From NCBI RefSeq assembly GCF_024166365.1, contig NC_064835.1:61298607-61362606 (forward strand): DNA of 64,000 bases, given 5' to 3'. A program made the translations under genes and the position numbers. Positions 14,111 to 29,845 of the stretch are shown here, piece after piece (positions within the stretch are counted from its first letter, which is position 1; every line of letters starts with the position of its first letter). Source of the DNA: Elephas maximus indicus (taxonomy: Eukaryota > Chordata > Mammalia > Proboscidea > Elephantidae). The notes below the pieces were generated by a model that made no database searches, was not told where the DNA came from, and saw nothing but the letters and a program-made list of their open reading frames with translations.

Positions 14111-14683
14111 TTCCACTACCAGATGACCCGTCATGCATATGGTTCACACATGCTCAGTGTGGTGGCTGAAACCTTTTTCAATAGGCTCGTAAGTTAAATA
14201 AGGTGGAGCAAATGGCACCACCTCAAGATCAGGCTTAAGGATTTGTGTTTGAGACGAGTCCCAGGGTGGAGCCAGAATTTACCTTTGTACTTTATGCAGT
14301 CAGGGTTGGTGGCAATTAGCTGGGTGACTTCTGGAACTGGCTGCCATCCTGACACGTCTCAGAGCTACAAGCAGGTTCGAATCAAGGATCCTTTTGGCCC
14401 TGCTACCCAGATTCCTGCTACCCCTGAGGACCCCTGCATTAGTCACAAGATTTTTACTACCTGGCTACAGGGTAATAGTCTACTTTTTATAGTCCCTTTG
14501 TCGGATACTCAAACGCCCAGCACTGTTTCCTGGCAGGCAAGCAGTTCTGGGAAGGATAGACCCCAGGGCATCTGTATCTGAGGGTAGAGGTTAGGGATCA
14601 GGGCTGAAGCGGGAAGACTCAGTTACCAAATATGGGGCCTAACTGGCCACCCTGCCTTCTATAGGTCCTGCCCAACATCCACC

Positions 14684-20480
<5,797 letters not shown>

Positions 20481-22467
20481 CCTACCTAAGGAGTGAAACT
20501 GACCTCATCTCATCACATTAGATCTTCCCTTGGGCTAGCACCAAGGCAGCCAGATTTAGAAGTCCAAAGTTTAGGGTCAAGTGTAAAGTCTGGAGCCTGA
20601 GTCCCAAGAAATGTTGTGCTGGGAGTGGAGGGAATGGGGTAAGCTATTGTCTACATAGCATAGGACCCTTTCCTTAGCTGTCTCCTATTTATTGGAGAGA
20701 AAGTGACATGCTCCTCCCCCAACTTAAGCTAAACTCATCCTTGTGCTCCCTATTGTTCTATAAAAGACTTTTCTATGATACCAAATTTGAGTTTGGTTGT
20801 ACAGCATCATATACATCCATGAGTCAGAGATGACACTGTATCAAAGACCCAGGGCCAACTCCTCTAGCCGTAGCCTCCTCTGGTTCCCACCTCTGGTCAA
20901 GCCTTTGCACTATGACTGATGTAGCTGTCACTAGCACAGAACATAAGTAGTTTGGCTATAGTTGGCCTCTCACCCTGCCTATAGCTCACTTCCCTCTATC
21001 ACATTGCTCCAGTCTCCAGGGCACAAAGAAACGAGTGCTATTGGAATCAGACAAAACATCCCCTTTTGTCCTCATACAGCTTAAATCCTGCTTCTCTGTA
21101 AACCTTAAGTCTGTTGCAATCATCCCCTAACTCTCAACTTGACAACAACAGGCTACTCAGCAGCTCCTGGCCCACCCACAAGCTGGACTTCAGAGACATC
21201 ACCCTTTACTTTCTTTAAAGGGACAGTACTTCCCCTTTTCTTCCTTTGGCCTGTCAACTGCAGTATCCCCCAGCACGTTGCACGTTGTAAATATATTTGT
21301 AGAATTTGGTGGAAAGAAAGTCCTTGGGATTCTGCTTTCCTCCTCAGAGTTCCCTGTCAGAATTCCCTCCCTTGGAAATTCTATTTGTTCTCTTCATTCC
21401 ATCTATCTCCACCCCTATGTGGATGTCAACTGATTTCCACCAAAGGCACTTTTCCAGAATTTATTCCCTCTGGGACTAGGATCTAGTTTTCCCTACAGAG
21501 TTACTCTTGCTCCAATCTTCCCAGTTTTCCCCTTCATCATCCACAGCACCATTGACTTCCTGATTCTCCACATTTCCAACCTTGGAATTACCCTTGACAC
21601 TACTTAGGCCTGTCACTTCCAAATTATTCACCAAATTCTGCTCAGCCTCATTCCACTGGGCGCCTTAACTTTGTCCACCGCTTCCTCCTCTCCCCTCTCC
21701 GTAGGTACTAGGTACCGGAGCCAGGTTTGTTTCCCTAGATTTTCTCTTGCGTTCAGTGCATACATATCCGTCTAGCCTACCTCCCAGGCGCCTTGTGAGG
21801 ACCAAGTGGGAGGACATGGTCAGCGGGCAGAACACACACGACAGGAGGCTCTAAGTCTCGTTGCTGGAAGGAATCCTTAGCGATTATTTTACAGTTGAGG
21901 AATGAGATGCCCAGCGTGGACAACCCTCTGGTTCCTGACACAGACTCACAGACTCTGGCGCTCTGGCGAGGCACCTCCTTCATCACCCCGCTGTCGCTGG
22001 CGTCCTCCTTTCTTCACAGCTTTCTTACAGACCCAGCCGGCTTGGGGCCGGCGGCTTGCTCGCGCCCAAAACACGAGCTCCCGACCCACCCCTCCGGCCG
22101 AATCCCGAGTCTCAGGAGGGCAGCTCCCATTGGCCAGCCCACCCTCCTCCCAGCACCTCATTGGCTACCAGCGTGCAGGTCCCGCCCACTGGGTGCCTCA
22201 GGTTCCATCCCGCGCCTCAGCCGTTCTGTGAGAAATGGCGGGAAAGGCCGAGTCTGAGGGCGCTGGGCGGGTGGCGCAGCGTCAGCGTGGGAGCCCGCAG
22301 ATGGCCGAGGAGCCCTCGAAGATAGCCTCAGGGTCGGCTGCTCCTCACACGGTCCGCTGCCACGGGCCCACGGGAGTGGGCAGCCGCGCGCTTCACCGAC
22401 CCAGGCCCGCCGCTCCACGCGGCGCCTCGGTCCGAAAAGAGCGCTTGGCCAGTCGAGCGGGCGTCGC
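20481..22467. other. DQX1 and TLX2 3' regions, convergent
   Basis: This is the interval between two facing stop codons. The first ~1.6 kb is unique-looking sequence with no clear gene and no unambiguous AATAAA for either neighbour. From about 21960 it becomes GC-rich and carries promoter-like motifs, listed separately. Confidence 0.6.
22129..22245 (+). promoter_or_regulatory. candidate CpG promoter antisense to TLX2
   Basis: Two inverted CCAAT boxes (ATTGG at 22129-22133 and 22160-22164) lie 31 bp apart. They are followed by an E2F-type GGCGGGAAA at 22237-22245. An ATG at 22235 opens a 100-codon frame that runs antisense across the last coding exon of TLX2. The motif set is promoter-like, but no transcript is known to me. 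Confidence 0.35.
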
Positions 22468-23922
22468 TCACACCACCGAGGCGAGCCCCGACACGGAGGC
22501 CACCTTGTTGTCCTCGGCCCAGGGCTGTAGGTTCTGAAGCGCGAAAAGCGACGAGTTGTGCAGACAGAGCGGGTCCGGGGGCAGGGGCGGCCGCAGGGGC
22601 CGCGGCAGCGCGTCCTGCTGCAGGTGCAGGAGCAGGCGGCCCGCGCGGTGCCGCTCGGCCTCGCGCTCCTCCGCCGTCTGGCGCCTGGGCGGGCGGAGAT
22701 GCCGGGTTAGCGAGGCTGGGGCTCGCCGCCACTGGGTCCGGCCGTGAGCCCCAGCCAGCCCTGGCCCACCTGGTGCCTCCCCGCCACCTGGACCTGCCCC
22801 GGGCCCCGCAGCCCGTACCCAGCCCGCGCCTCACCGCCACTTGGTGCGCCGGTTCTGGAACCAGGTCTTGACCTGTGCGTCTGTCATGCGCAGGGCCTTG
22901 GCCAGCGCCGCCCTTTCGGCGGAGGCCAGGTACTTCTGGCGCAGGAAGCGCCGCTCCAGCTCCAGCACCTGCGAGCGTGAGAAGGACGTACGCGGCTTCT
23001 TCCGTTTCGGGGGCGTCCGGTTTTGGTAGGGGTGGCCTATGCGGCGCGTCCCGGAGAAGGGCGAGAGCGCGGCTGCGGACAGGACGAAGGACCAGGGCAG
23101 AGTTCGCGGAGGCCGCTGAGAAAAGCGCGCGGTTGCTCAGGCTGCAGAGCTCCCGGGTCCCGTCCTTACCCGGGCCCCAAGCTTGGCCCCGCGTCAGTGG
23201 AGACCCCTAGGCCAAAAGGGCCTCGGAAAAAACGGTCCTGGCCTCCCCCTTGCTTGAGGGAGAGATGGCTCCCCATAACTTCACCCTGCCCTCCCCGCGC
23301 TGGGGACGGTGGGACTGCAGAGGGAGGCGCGGGCACCGACGGCAGCTCCCTCCCCATCGCCTCTCAGTGGCGGGACCCGGAGACCCGACTCAGGGGAGGA
23401 TCCCCTGGGATAAGCTGGGAGGGAGGACATATGAAAGGGGATTTGGGTTGAAGGAAAAGGATCTGAGATGAGGAAACCGTATCAACCTGGGGCATGAGGG
23501 TGGAGGGGCCAAACAACCTCACCCGTAAGCCGGTCCTTGGCGAAGCGGCGGCCGCTGTCCATCCAGGGGAAGGTGAGTCCGGCTAGGCCCCCGGCGCCGC
23601 CCAAACCCGAGGGCCCAGGCACCGCAGGCGCGCTTGCTGCGGGCGGCTGCACGGGCAGCGGGCGGTGCGCCGGGACGCGGATCACGCCGCCCGGGCCCAC
23701 GCCGGAGCTGCCGGGCAGTGGGGCCAGCGAGCCCGCGGGGCCGTAACCTGAGGCTCCGTGGAATCCACCCGAGAACGCCGCATTCTCCCCATGACCCGGG
23801 CCCCCGCGGCCGGGGCCTAGGCTGCCCCCCGGGGGCTCGGGGCCGCTCAGGATTTGATCAATGCCGAAGCTGATTGGCTCGTGGTGCGGGAGGCTGTGCG
23901 GGGCCAGCACCGCCGGCTCCAT
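22468..23922 (-). CDS. TLX2: T-cell leukemia homeobox protein 2
   Basis: TLX2 (HOX11L1, NCX) is an NKL-class homeodomain transcription factor needed in enteric neurons and other neural crest derivatives. There are three exons in minus-strand order: 23922-23523, 23072-22835 and 22684-22468. They join to 284 residues, as in human. The N-terminus holds the eh1-like [12 protein letters not shown] repressor motif. A Gly/Pro-rich region follows. The homeodomain is encoded mainly by exon 2 and reads [15 protein letters not shown] through [10 protein letters not shown]. It has Thr47 of the recognition helix (Q-V-K-T-W-F), diagnostic for TLX. The C-terminus ends S-G-L-A-S-V-V. The whole gene is CpG-rich. 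It is divergent from PCGF1 and convergent with DQX1. Confidence 0.98.
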
Positions 23923-25204
23923 GGGTCCGGGCCAGAGGACCCCAGGAGGTTCGGCTGTTGGGGAGGGCGCCCTGGGCAGCTCCAGGAGCCCGGCGGCGGC
24001 GCGCTCGGGACGGCAGCCTCAGGGACCCGCGGGACTGGCCACCGCGGGTTGCCGGGGCCCCTGTGACAGCAGCATCCCTGTGCACAGGGAGCAGCCGCGC
24101 CCGTGCGCTCCGCTGTCCACCGTCAGCGCAGGGACTCTCATCCCGGGGGAGCGCGGCCAGCCGGGGCCCCAGGAGCGCCCTTGCTGGCTCTGAGCCGCAG
24201 ATGGACGCTGGGGTGCCAGGCCGCTGCCCGAGTCCAGGGTGGAGAGGGTTAGCGGGCTCCGGCTGGGGCAGTGACTGACAGATCGGCCCCGGGTGGGTAG
24301 TGGGGGCTGGGGGTAGGGCAGGGGCGGGGCCGGGCCTGTTAAAGGGGAAGAGACGCCTGTTTGCGCCAAGCGTAAGGGAGACTGACCCGCGGGGATGGGG
24401 GTGGGGGAGAAGTGGCGAGGGTGTTAGGAACCATGCTCCGCGCTGAGTCAGCCGAGATGCTTACGGAGCCTCCATCCTTGCTGGCCTCTGCCTTTGGACT
24501 TCCTCGGCCTCACCGGTTTTCTCAGCAGGTGCCTCCTCCCCCAGCCCCCACTCTTCGCCGCCCGATGGGTCCTGCCTGCCGACTCCCGGATTCGTTGTGG
24601 CCCCCGCCTAAGTGCCCTCGAAGATCAAATCTCGTTGTGGCATCCCGGCTGCGATGGGAGGCGGCTATTGAACGGCGCCAGGCGAGCTGGAGGCCCGGGG
24701 AAGAGGACAGGTGTGGGAAGGGGTGGCAGCACGCGTTCGGTGGCCTTAGGGCGGGGGACAACCACTTTGCGCCAGTGATCCTGGTGCACCTCCCAGCCTC
24801 TCCCATAGGGCCCCGCAGCCCCACCCGGGCGCGCCACTAACCGGTGCCCTGTGTTTCTTACAATTTCGTTTTTCCGAAACCGGAGCAAAGCGGACCCGTG
24901 GCTCAACCCCGGCCAGCCCAGGCCGGCGGGAGCTTGGGGCAGGCGTTCTCCCTCCGATCCTAAATGCAGGGGGCCCGCGGCGGGATTCTGCCCCTCCGCG
25001 CCTAGGACAGCTATTCTCACATGCCCCCCAACCCGCAAAGGTGAGGGGACGAAATCGCCACAGGCGACACGTCAGACCTCACTGAGGCCTTCTGAGGATC
25101 CTGGCCGCCTTCTTTCCCATAGACCCTCCACCCCACTCAAGCCCCAAAAAGTGCGCCTGGAGCGTGGCGGAGAAGGGAGGTGAAGGGAGACTGGAGCGGC
25201 TCGG

Positions 25205-25218
25205 TGACCTTGTGACCT
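25205..25218 (-). promoter_or_regulatory. perfect DR2 nuclear-receptor element
   Basis: The plus strand reads TGACCT-TG-TGACCT, that is AGGTCA-CA-AGGTCA on the minus strand. Both half-sites are perfect, with 2-bp spacing. DR2 is a recognised retinoic acid receptor/RXR configuration. It lies 1.28 kb upstream of the TLX2 start, within CpG-rich sequence. Confidence 0.5.
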
Positions 25219-26763
25219 CTGGCCGAGGACCCAGGAGCTGGAAGTGTGTGAACTCCTCGTCTTCCCCGGAATGGGACCCCCGCCGGGCGGGCCCCTGCGC
25301 CTTAGACCCGCCTCCGCCGCCGCCCGGCCCGGTGCAGGCCGCCATAATCGGGTTAGCTGGGCCGGAATTACATTACCTTCTCCGGCCCGGCCCGGCCCCG
25401 GGGGGGCCCTGGCGCCTCAGAGCCGGTGAGACTGGGCGCGGGGAGGGGGGCGCTCCTACCATCCCGTGGCGGGTGGCCACCGGACGAGCAACTCCTCTTG
25501 CCTCAGACACACAGTGGTCTGTGGACCCCGCCCGGCTGCGCCATGCTTCGCCCCCAGCCGTTTCAGTGCTCAGCACCAAGCCCTGGGTTTCCCCGAGAGC
25601 CAAAATGCCTTCCAAGTTTCCTAGATGGGTCGCCCTGGGAGCATGGATCTTCCCATTGATTCTCCAAGGTCCCTTGGGGAAGACTCTGCCCCTTCTTTCT
25701 CCTCAGCAGATGGGCTGGCAGCCTGATGCCTGGGGCAGAGTGAGGGAGTCTTTTCTCTCCAGGGAACCAGGAGTGATATTTGGGTGTTCCGGCAGGAAGA
25801 TAAAGAGGAGAAAGAAGGAGGTGGACTCTTTTCCAACCCAAAGCCTCCAGCCTCCCTGTGTTCTCAGAGGAAGCCTTAGTCTGAAGGGGGTGGACCCTGA
25901 GGGGGGGCCTTAATAGTAGGTTGCATCCTCCCCCCAACCTTGGCCGTCTTCATTTTCTGATTTCTCCAGCTCTCCTCACCCTGCTCAGAGCCCTCTCCTG
26001 CCAATTTGGCAGATGTGCTCTTATCTTGGCGGGGAAGAACGACAACCTTATCGCCTCACCCAGCCCTTTACAGAAGCTCCAGTGCCCTTTCTCAGCAGTA
26101 AAGGGGGAGGAAAGATGCTAGGGAGCATGAGACCTTTGCTGTTCAGGCAGAACTCTGAGATAGTATGAATTATAGGAGAACAGAGAGCCTAGAGAAACAG
26201 CAAAGAGATGAAGACTCTGAAGGAAGGCTGGCCTGCAGACTCAGAGTCTGCCAGTGCTTCTCCCTACTCTGGTGAGTAAGCCGCAGAGCAGGGGTGGGCA
26301 CAGTGTGTCTGTGATTCCAGGACCTGTCTGGTACCCACCTGAATAAATCCTTCTTGAATGAATCAATGAGTGAATCAATGAATGTGAAAAAGGCAGCACC
26401 ATCACACTTGGCTTACTGTACATTCATGCCTTTGGAGGTCAGCAGAGATGGCACTGCCACCCAGATATTTTCCAACTGATCCTTTCAGGAGAAGGATCAC
26501 AAATCCAGTAATTCATACAGATCTTCTAGGGAGTTAAAAAAAAAATTTCGGGGCCCCACTTCAAGGACAGAGGGCACCAGTTTTGTTAGCTACAGTCCTA
26601 GGAATGTCTTTGCTTGACTTTAAGCACCAGTTCCTGCTGGCCTCCACCTCTCTGATTCTCCTGGTTGGATGTCTCCTGCTAGTTCATGTTGAAGATGGAA
26701 GCCCTGGGGCAAGCGCACGCACATGCACTGCCCCCACCAACCCCCACCCGGCACACGCGCAGG

Positions 26764-26805
26764 GCACACACACACGTGCGCGCGCACGCACACACACACA
26801 CACAC
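26764..26805. repeat. alternating CA/CG simple repeat
   Basis: Forty-two bases alternate purine and pyrimidine almost without a break, as (CA)n with a CGTGCGCGCGCACG core. Similar shorter blocks sit at 26714-26729 and 26751-26760. It is a microsatellite with Z-DNA-forming character. Confidence 0.85.
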
Positions 26806-27219
26806 TGCTTTGGATCTGTCTTATCATCATCTTTGAGCATGTAGTCCCCAACTCTTCTCAACTGGGAGCCTGCAGCTTCACAGGAAGAGGCTGTTCTCCA
26901 GGCATGGCCACTGGTTCCTTCTCTTCCTCCCTGGTGTAGCGTCCTTCCCTCAGTGATGGTCCCCACTCTTACATCATCATTTCTCTCCTAAACTTAGTCC
27001 TCCCCACTCCCAGCTGTCTCAGGTCTCCATCATTTGGAAAAAAATCTTTGCGTGGCTCTTCTAGAGAAATTGTGTTTTTCTTCTCTTTACTTCCCACACC
27101 GGCTGCCTCCATCTCCTCATCATTTTTGTTTTAACTCACTGCAAGCTGGCTTCACTATGCTGACCCTTCTCAGAGAGCTCCAGTGCCTAGTGTCAATTCT
27201 CTGACATAGTTTATTGATG

Positions 27220-27560
27220 ACCGACTATTTCTTGAAATGCCCTTTCATTTGACTTCTGTAATACTGTCTTATTCTGCAGTTTTGGACTCTCATAGCCACT
27301 GCTGTCTTTCCTCCACTGGCTTTGCTTCTCCCACTAAGACTGTGAATATTCTTCAGAGATCAAACTTTGGCCTTTTTTCTCTTTCTCTCTACATCTGCTC
27401 AGGTTTCACCCATTCCAATTGTCTCAACTCTTACATCTACCTACACACCTCTGAGACCTCCATCCCTGGTTCTGACACTTCTTGAGCTCCAGCCCCACTG
27501 TCCTTCTAGCCTGCTGGCCAGCTCCACCTGCCTTCCCTGCTGCCGCCTTAAATTAAGTCC
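27220..27560 (+). repeat. probable L2 relic
   Basis: CT-rich, L2-like sequence in plus orientation, with ACTTCTTGAGCTCCAGCCCC resembling part of the L2 second reading frame. It is highly decayed. Confidence 0.4.
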
Positions 27561-27734
27561 AACAGGCTAGAGGCCATGCTCCCCTCCCAAGTGCCTCATA
27601 CACCCTCTCACCCAGTCCCCAAACCAAGTCCCTGGCTATTTCCTCCTGTTATGCTTTCCTCTGAAATGGTTCAGATAACAGCTCTTCCTTTTCATTTCTG
27701 TTACTAATAATACCCTAATTTAGGCCTTCATCAC

Positions 27735-28660
27735 CACCACTGAGATTCATTCATTTGTTCATCCAGAAAACTTAGACTGAATGACTACTATGTGTCTGGC
27801 CCTTGTTCCAGGCGCTAGAGATACAGCAGTGAACACAACAGGAAAAAAGTCCTTGCCACTGAAGAGCTTACATTCTAGTGGGGGAAGATAGATTTTTTAA
27901 AAAAGAAGAAAAACAAGAAATATGGAGTATAAACAATAATAATAATAATAAATGTTAAGGAGAAAAATAAAGCAGGGAAGGCGGATAAGAAGTGAAATGG
28001 TAAAGGGTAGTGATTTAGGTAAAGTGATCAGGGACAGGACTGCCTCATAGAGGTGATATTTGAGTAAAGACTTGAAGTGATGGAGGGAGTCATTTGGATA
28101 GCTCAGCAAGAAGCAATTCAGGTAGGGACATAGTGGGAACTTATCTTGGTGTGTCTGTAGCACAGTGAAGGGTCCAGTGCACATGGAAAGACTGAGTGTC
28201 TGGGAGAGCATGCAGGGCCTTGAAGACCATTCTAAGGCCTTTGGCTTTTATACTGATTGAAAAGGGATGCTATCGGAGGGTTTTTAACAGAGAAGTAAAA
28301 CAATGTGGTTTATTAAATTTATTTTTAATAGCTTTCTTGAGGTATATTTGACATACAAGAAACTGCACATTATTTAAAGGGTACAATTTTATAAGTTTTG
28401 ACATGTATACACCCATGAAACCATCACCACAATCAAAATAATAAGCACATCCATCACCTCAAAAAATGTCCCTCATGCCCGTTTTATGTTTTAACAGACT
28501 CTCTCTGAGCTGCCATGCTGAGAATAAAGAGGGGAAATGGTGGATGAAAGGAAGGCAGTCAAGAGGCCACTGCAATCATCCAGGGTCGAGATGATGGTGG
28601 TTTGGACGAGAGAGAAGTAGTTGATTAATAAATCACTAATGTCATAAATTCTCCCCTCTC
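27735..28660 (-). repeat. L2 LINE relic, interrupted
   Basis: The minus strand matches remembered L2 coding-region sequence. On the plus strand, AGGGCCTTGAAGACCATT, GGCTTTTATACTGATTGAAA and CACTGCAATCATCCAGG are the telling strings. A separate L1 fragment at 28318-28470 splits it. Confidence 0.6.
28318..28470 (+). repeat. old L1 3' UTR fragment
   Basis: CTTGAGGTATATTTGACAT, ACACCCATGAAACCATCACC and CACATCCATCACC are characteristic of the 3' UTR of ancient mammalian L1M elements. It is nested within the L2 relic. Confidence 0.75.
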
Positions 28661-29699
28661 CACTCCAATTCTTTCCGGGATGATAACTGAACCAAATACC
28701 TTTCATAGGGTAACTCCCTTCAAAAAAATTGGCTAGCTCCCTATTGCTCTCAGGCTAAAAGTCCCAACTCCTTAAGTCCCTGCTTGGCCTCCTTCCTGTC
28801 CGTCTTCAGTTATTCTCCTCGACTCTGCCTTTCCTCTCTATTTCCACCACACTTTTACCCCATCTCTAAATTGTACCCCCACAAAGTCACACTTCTTCCA
28901 GAAAGTCCTTCGGGGTTCTCCATTGAGATCTCTCCCTTCTTCAATTTCCAGTTGCGCTTGGTAGTAATACTTCGCAGTAAACTTAACCTTGCTTTTAAAT
29001 CTCACTGTAAGTACTCTGAGGGCAGCGAAAACCGTGTACAACTCTCCGGGTCTCCTGCAAGATTTCGGGTCTCCTGGGTTAACCCAGAGTGCGGGGCAGG
29101 GCCTATGCTACTGCAGGCAGGCTGCCTAAGCGTGCGGCAGTGTCCTCGTCGTCCTCCCCTCCTCCTTCGGCATCTGCTCTGCATTAGTCTGTCCCAGGCC
29201 TCCGCAGGCGCCGATGATTAAATCATCATCATTAACCAGGGTCTGCCCCCCCATCCCCGGCAGCAAGAGGAGGTGGGGGGGGGGCTAGGATCACTACCAA
29301 GTCCCTTGGGGTTCCTCCCCCCACTCAGGCACCCTCTCCGAGACTCCGCGAAGCTGGGAAAAACTCCTGCCACCGAGCCGGGTGGAAGGACCGCCATCGG
29401 GGTAAAGCTCCGCAATGCGGACTCAGCAGCCAACAAGGGCAGCATTACGAGGACAGGGCCCTGGAGGGGCTTCTTCAACGGGGTCATCGTCACAGGAGAC
29501 CCAGACTCTGGGCGGTGGCGGGCAGAGACAGCCGGGCCTTTTGGAGGGGGGCAGTCTCTTGCAGGCTCCGAAAGTTAGTCCCGAGACCGGGTAGGGTCTT
29601 TTACGAAGATTCTTACAGGAGATCGAAAAGATACGACCCCTCCGCGCACCCCCCCCACTCCCTAATTACGCATTGAGGAGGGGGAGGGGCCAGTGGGGC

Positions 29700-29845
29700 T
29701 CAGGTGAGCACACGGGGAGAAAGGGGCATGGGCGGGGCCTTACAGAGGTTTAACGAATCCGTAAAGACTTAGGCCCTCGTTGCTGGGAGACAAGTCCCGC
29801 CCCGCACACGGCACCGGAAGTGGCAGGCCGGGATCAGCTTTTAAG
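29700..29845 (+). promoter_or_regulatory. PCGF1: PCGF1 promoter
   Basis: This GC-rich, TATA-less segment just upstream of the start contains GGGCGGGGCC (GC-box, ~29730) and a consensus ETS site ACCGGAAGTG at 29813-29822. The start codon sits in an AAGATGGCG YY1-like context. NRF1-like TGCGCA/TGCGC motifs continue into intron 1 at about 30035, 30064 and 30107. Confidence 0.65.

Larger units (their letters stand above)
13726..14683 (+). other. AUP1 3' UTR and DQX1 upstream region
   Basis: AUP1 ends with an ATTAAA signal at 13850. The DQX1 coding exon opens at 14665 after a good acceptor (TCTATAG), so DQX1 has at least one non-coding 5' exon in this interval. A ZNF143-like element at 14091-14110 is the best promoter clue. 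No other gene is seen. Confidence 0.6.
23923..29699. other. TLX2-PCGF1 intergenic region
   Basis: The first 1.6 kb (to ~25480) is CpG-rich and is the TLX2 promoter and upstream region, including a GGGGCGGGGC GC-box near 24322, a perfect DR2 at 25205 and an ATTA cluster at 25363-25376. From 26400 to 28700 it is mostly old repeats plus a CA/CG repeat. From 29050 it becomes GC-rich again toward PCGF1. No further gene is seen. Confidence 0.7.

Noticed and set aside
25164-25913. 249-codon plus-strand frame upstream of TLX2
   Set aside because: GC-rich sequence with low stop frequency. The translation is low-complexity Pro/Gly/Arg with no recognisable domain and no splice or conservation evidence.
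29780-29845. In-frame extension upstream of PCGF1
   Set aside because: The apparent start at 29780 is TTG. The conserved M-A-S-P-Q-G-G start is at 29846.
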